Assembly (NCBI GenBank): GCA_002482725.1
Contig: DLGO01000038.1
Coordinates: 10,753 to 74,752, forward strand
Source of the DNA: Bacteroidetes bacterium UBA7692
GTDB lineage: Bacteria; Bacteroidota; Bacteroidia; Chitinophagales; LD1
Direction: 5' to 3'
DNA: 64,000 nt
The notes beneath the pieces were generated by a model. That model had not been told where the DNA came from, made no database searches, and was given only the letters and a program-made list of their open reading frames with translations. Positions 61,483 through 64,000 of the stretch are shown in pieces. Numbering within the stretch: the first letter of the stretch is position 1; the number at the start of each line of letters is the position of its first letter. Made by a program: the position numbers and the translations under genes.

Positions 61483-62352
61483 ATGGAACCTTTCGATAAA
61501 CTCTGGAATTACAACGATCCTGCTGCTACAGAAATTAAGTTCAGGGACCTGCTGCAAGATTACACGCCGGAAAATGATTTATCCCTTTACCTGCAATTGC
61601 AAACACAGATTGCGCGCACCTATAGCCTTAGGCAAATGTTTAATGAGGCGCACGCCCTGCTGGATGCTGTTCAGGGCTTATTGCCCTCGCTGGCAGGTGT
61701 AGCACATATCCGTTACCACCTGGAGCGTGGCCGTACATTCAATAGTGCCGGCGGTAAGGTAGAGGCTAAAACTAATTTCGAGCAGGCACTCCAATATGCC
61801 GCCGACCTGGGCGAAGATGCTTCTACGATAGATGCCCTGCACATGCTGGCAATAATTGCTCCACCGGATGAGGCCATCGGTAGAAATGAAGAAGCAATCC
61901 GCTATGCCGAAAAGTCTGATGATATACAAGCAAAAAACTGGCTGGGCTCATTGTACAACAACCTGGCCTGGGCTTACTTTGGTAAGGGGCAGTACAGGCA
62001 GGCCCTGGATATTTTTACGCGTGCCTTGCGCTGGAGGGAATCTAAAAAATCACAACCGGAAATATTCATTGCAAAATGGAGCATAGGGCGTACGCTCAGG
62101 GCGTTGGATAATATAGAGGAAGCTATGGCCATCCAGCATGAGCTATATGTAGAAATGCAGCACTTGGGCAAGCCCGATGGTTATGTATATGAAGAGCTGG
62201 CAGAGTTGCTGTTAATTGCCAATGATCCAGAGAGCAAGCGGTTATTTGGATTGGCTTATAAAACCCTTTCCAAAGATTCCTGGTTTAGCAATAATGAGGC
62301 CGCAAGGTTGGAGCGTCTAAAACAGTTGGCAGGTAACATTGCAGGCGGATAA
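61483..62352 (+). CDS. TPR repeat protein
   Basis: 289 aa, cytoplasmic, with no signal or membrane segment. Tetratricopeptide units are clearest at LGSLYNNLAWAYFGKGQYRQALDIFTRALRWRE and KWSIGRTLRALDNIEEAMAIQHEL, with more degenerate ones earlier (LEAKTNFEQALQYA-type). It probably acts as a protein-protein scaffold; no catalytic domain is present. The small serine hydrolase gene follows after 55 bp on the same strand, perhaps cotranscribed. The 240 bp upstream show nothing recognisable. Confidence 0.7.
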   Translation: MEPFDKLWNYNDPAATEIKFRDLLQDYTPENDLSLYLQLQTQIARTYSLRQMFNEAHALLDAVQGLLPSLAGVAHIRYHLERGRTFNSAGGKVEAKTNFEQALQYAADLGEDASTIDALHMLAIIAPPDEAIGRNEEAIRYAEKSDDIQAKNWLGSLYNNLAWAYFGKGQYRQALDIFTRALRWRESKKSQPEIFIAKWSIGRTLRALDNIEEAMAIQHELYVEMQHLGKPDGYVYEELAELLLIANDPESKRLFGLAYKTLSKDSWFSNNEAARLERLKQLAGNIAGG

Positions 62353-62407
62353 CAGGAAATTTTGCTGGTCATACTACATGTAATTTTAACGCTTTATAGA
62401 GCCATAC

Positions 62408-63481
62408 ATGAAGACGGTAAATATCATTGTTCTTATCTTGCTTATCAGCAATATATCGAAGGCGCAATCTATTGCGGCATTGGCGGATAGCATCCGCACC
62501 GCATACCATATTCCTGAGCTGGGTTATGCAGTGGTTTCATTGAAACAGGTAAATGAACTGCAGGTTTCAGGTGTCCGGCAGATAGGAACAACAAGGACGG
62601 CAATGCCGGAAGACAGGTTCAGGATCGGGTCCAATACCAAAGCCATTACAGGCTTTATTGCTGCGCAACTGGTTAAGGAGGGAACTATACATTGGGATAC
62701 AAAATTCTTCGATTTGTTTCCTGAGTTAAAGACAAGAAATAATAGGGCTTTCCATAATCTGACATTGTTGCGGTTATTGAGCTTCAGGACAAATTTATAC
62801 CCCTATACATATACTTATCCCGAGCCTGCAGAAACACAATTCAAAGGCACGTATCAGGAACAGCGTCTCGAGTTTGCAGCCTGGTTTTTTAAGCAAAAAC
62901 CCGTTGCCGGCAAGGATAGTTTTCATTTTTCCAATCTTGGCTACATCGCTGCTGGCCTTATGCTGGAAAGGGCTTCGGGAAAACAGTTTAAAGATTTGGT
63001 AGATGGGCTGGGTGCCAGGCTGGGTGTTTCATTCGGTTTTGGTCAGCCTAATTTTGCAGACTCCACCCAGCCATGGGGTCACGATATGAATATGTTGCCG
63101 GAAGCACCTGGCAACAGCGTAAAGCTGGAATGGTTGCAGGCTGCAGGCAATATCAATATAGGCTTGCCGGATTATTCCCGGTTTATCCAGCTTCAGCTGC
63201 AGGGACTGAATGGGAATTCAGACTTATTGAGCAAGCAGGAGTTCAATTTTCTTCATTTTGGTCTTAATCGGTTTGCAGTTGGCTGGTTCAATTCGGTGGA
63301 TGAAAATGGCCGTCGCTATTCGTACAATACCGGAAATCCCGGTACTTTCCTTACCCGGGTATATGTATTTCCTGATTCAGATAAAGCGCTTATTCTTTTC
63401 TGCAATGTCCAGTCTCCGGAAGCAGAAGCAGCATTCGAAATATTGTATCAGCAGTTTAGGCAAAATTATCTGGGTCAGTAG
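62408..63481 (+). CDS. serine hydrolase, class C beta-lactamase fold, atypical motifs
   Basis: 357 aa with a Sec signal peptide (MKTVNIIVLILLISNISKAQ). It has the PF00144 beta-lactamase/esterase fold: the SxxK motif is S75-N-T-K78 in FRIGSNTKAI, and ALADSIRTAYHIPELGYAVV is the typical N-terminal block. The second motif, normally YxN, reads F-S-N at 174-176, so the catalytic Tyr is Phe. The LLxHTSGL helix is LLSFRTNL, and the third motif is NTGNPG where HTG/KTG is usual. It may be an esterase or D-amino peptidase with altered chemistry, or a non-catalytic binding protein. It is the last gene before a terminator at 63499. Confidence 0.75.
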   Translation: MKTVNIIVLILLISNISKAQSIAALADSIRTAYHIPELGYAVVSLKQVNELQVSGVRQIGTTRTAMPEDRFRIGSNTKAITGFIAAQLVKEGTIHWDTKFFDLFPELKTRNNRAFHNLTLLRLLSFRTNLYPYTYTYPEPAETQFKGTYQEQRLEFAAWFFKQKPVAGKDSFHFSNLGYIAAGLMLERASGKQFKDLVDGLGARLGVSFGFGQPNFADSTQPWGHDMNMLPEAPGNSVKLEWLQAAGNINIGLPDYSRFIQLQLQGLNGNSDLLSKQEFNFLHFGLNRFAVGWFNSVDENGRRYSYNTGNPGTFLTRVYVFPDSDKALILFCNVQSPEAEAAFEILYQQFRQNYLGQ

Positions 63482-63498
63482 GAGCAACTTGCACAAAA

Positions 63499-63525
63499 AA
63501 AGCCCCATGCACTGCATGGGGCTTT
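63499..63525. terminator. bidirectional intrinsic terminator
   Basis: A perfect 12-bp stem AAAGCCCCATGC / GCATGGGGCTTT, ACT loop, preceded by an A run, between convergent genes. Confidence 0.8.
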
Positions 63526-63548
63526 AGTATATTCTGGATTGCAGTATC

Positions 63549-64000
63549 TTAATCTACCAGCAATCTCAATGTCCTGTTGGCAACACCATTGTTCACTTTT
63601 ATAAAGTAAACGCCTGGTGCCAATCCGCTTACATCCAGTGTGGTGGTATAGTCTTCAGTTACATTAGCTTCGTGTTTGCTCAATACCTGCTGTCCTATGG
63701 CATTGTACATTTCCAGGTTCAGGTTTTTGTTATTGCCTTTCACCCTTATGCTCACGGTTTCCTTCGCAGGGTTGGGGTACATCGTCAGGTCTATAGTTTC
63801 TGCTTCTTCTATTCCTGTACATCCGCTCACGGTTACAGTTATAGAAGCGGCCGTTATACATCCATCCGGTGTCCTGGCTGTTACCGTATAAGTAGTAGTT
63901 CCTGATGGGAAAACAACCGGGTTAGGGCAACCTGTACAGCTCACTATAGTTATATTGCCCGGGTTGTAGGTAAATCCGCTGAAGTTGTTGTTCAGTTTTA
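63549..64000 (-). CDS. C-terminus of a T9SS type A sorting-domain protein, 5' truncated
   Basis: The frame is open to the window edge, so only the last ~150 residues are visible. They contain an Ig-like module (NNFSGFTYNPGN, SCTGCPNPVVFPSGTTTYTV), very similar to that in the M43 protease (SCAGCPNPVVHPTDTTTYTV), and a type A sorting domain: MYPNPAKETVSIRVKG, LEMYNAIGQQVL, GLAPGVYFIKVNN, ending TLRLLVD. The protein is therefore secreted by T9SS. Nothing can be said about the missing part. It converges with the serine hydrolase gene. Confidence 0.85.
   Translation of the reverse strand, partial: KLNNNFSGFTYNPGNITIVSCTGCPNPVVFPSGTTTYTVTARTPDGCITAASITVTVSGCTGIEEAETIDLTMYPNPAKETVSIRVKGNNKNLNLEMYNAIGQQVLSKHEANVTEDYTTTLDVSGLAPGVYFIKVNNGVANRTLRLLVD

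Overview
The window reads as a stretch of chromosome from a Bacteroidota bacterium, most likely Chitinophagaceae-like. Evidence: several very large secreted proteins end in type IX secretion (T9SS) sorting domains and carry SprB-type repeats. Glutamine synthetase is the long type III form. DUF2851, CvpA, PspC and DUF4412 family proteins are present. Shine-Dalgarno signals are weak, and several starts sit just downstream of TAnnTTTG boxes, the Bacteroidota -7 promoter element. Genus-level placement is inference.

Layout. 0-8.4 kb: envelope and housekeeping genes (truncated lipid acyltransferase, LptG/LptF-type permease, CvpA, a large TolB-propeller/outer-membrane protein, an MBL hydrolase, a DUF2256 micro-protein, and hpd for tyrosine breakdown). 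8.5-20.4 kb: a regulatory and stress island. It holds a histone H1-like protein, an NtrC-type sigma-54 activator translationally coupled to a REC-PAS histidine kinase, a three-gene YtxH/holin-like membrane operon, a 50-residue lmo0937-like membrane protein, two small lipoproteins, rpoN itself, a second kinase coupled to a receiver protein, a further lone receiver, and an AI-2E family permease. 22-32.8 kb: three tandem paralogous T9SS surface proteins with SprB repeats, EF-hand/dockerin-like loops and a cohesin-like module, each preceded by the same ~26-bp element. 32.8-43.7 kb: TetR regulator, PLP enzyme, DUF2851, PspC, tRNA-Cys, lipoproteins, a TMTC-type membrane/TPR protein and the pyruvate dehydrogenase E1 beta subunit. 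43.7-49.7 kb: divergent glutamine synthetase III and ammonium transporter, DUF4412 protein, MnmE. 49.7-64 kb: ASCH protein, PhyH-type dioxygenase, two paralogous T9SS proteins, a lipoprotein, an M43 metalloprotease with a CHU_C terminus, a TPR protein, a serine hydrolase with atypical motifs, and the C-terminus of another T9SS protein.

How the parts fit. An activator, its probable kinase, sigma-54 and several stress-type membrane proteins lie within 10 kb. A good sigma-54 promoter candidate sits upstream of rpoN, which suggests a feedback circuit. The secreted proteins would form the adhesive or degradative surface of a T9SS organism.

The least conventional structures are two non-coding tandem arrays, 11.5 kb apart, at 39498-39911 (120-bp period) and 51068-51543 (about 115-bp period). 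They share almost no spacer sequence and run in opposite orientation, but both are built from one heptamer, (A/G)CCGACA, repeated 15 and 18 times at nearly fixed spacings. I cannot assign them to any known repeat class.
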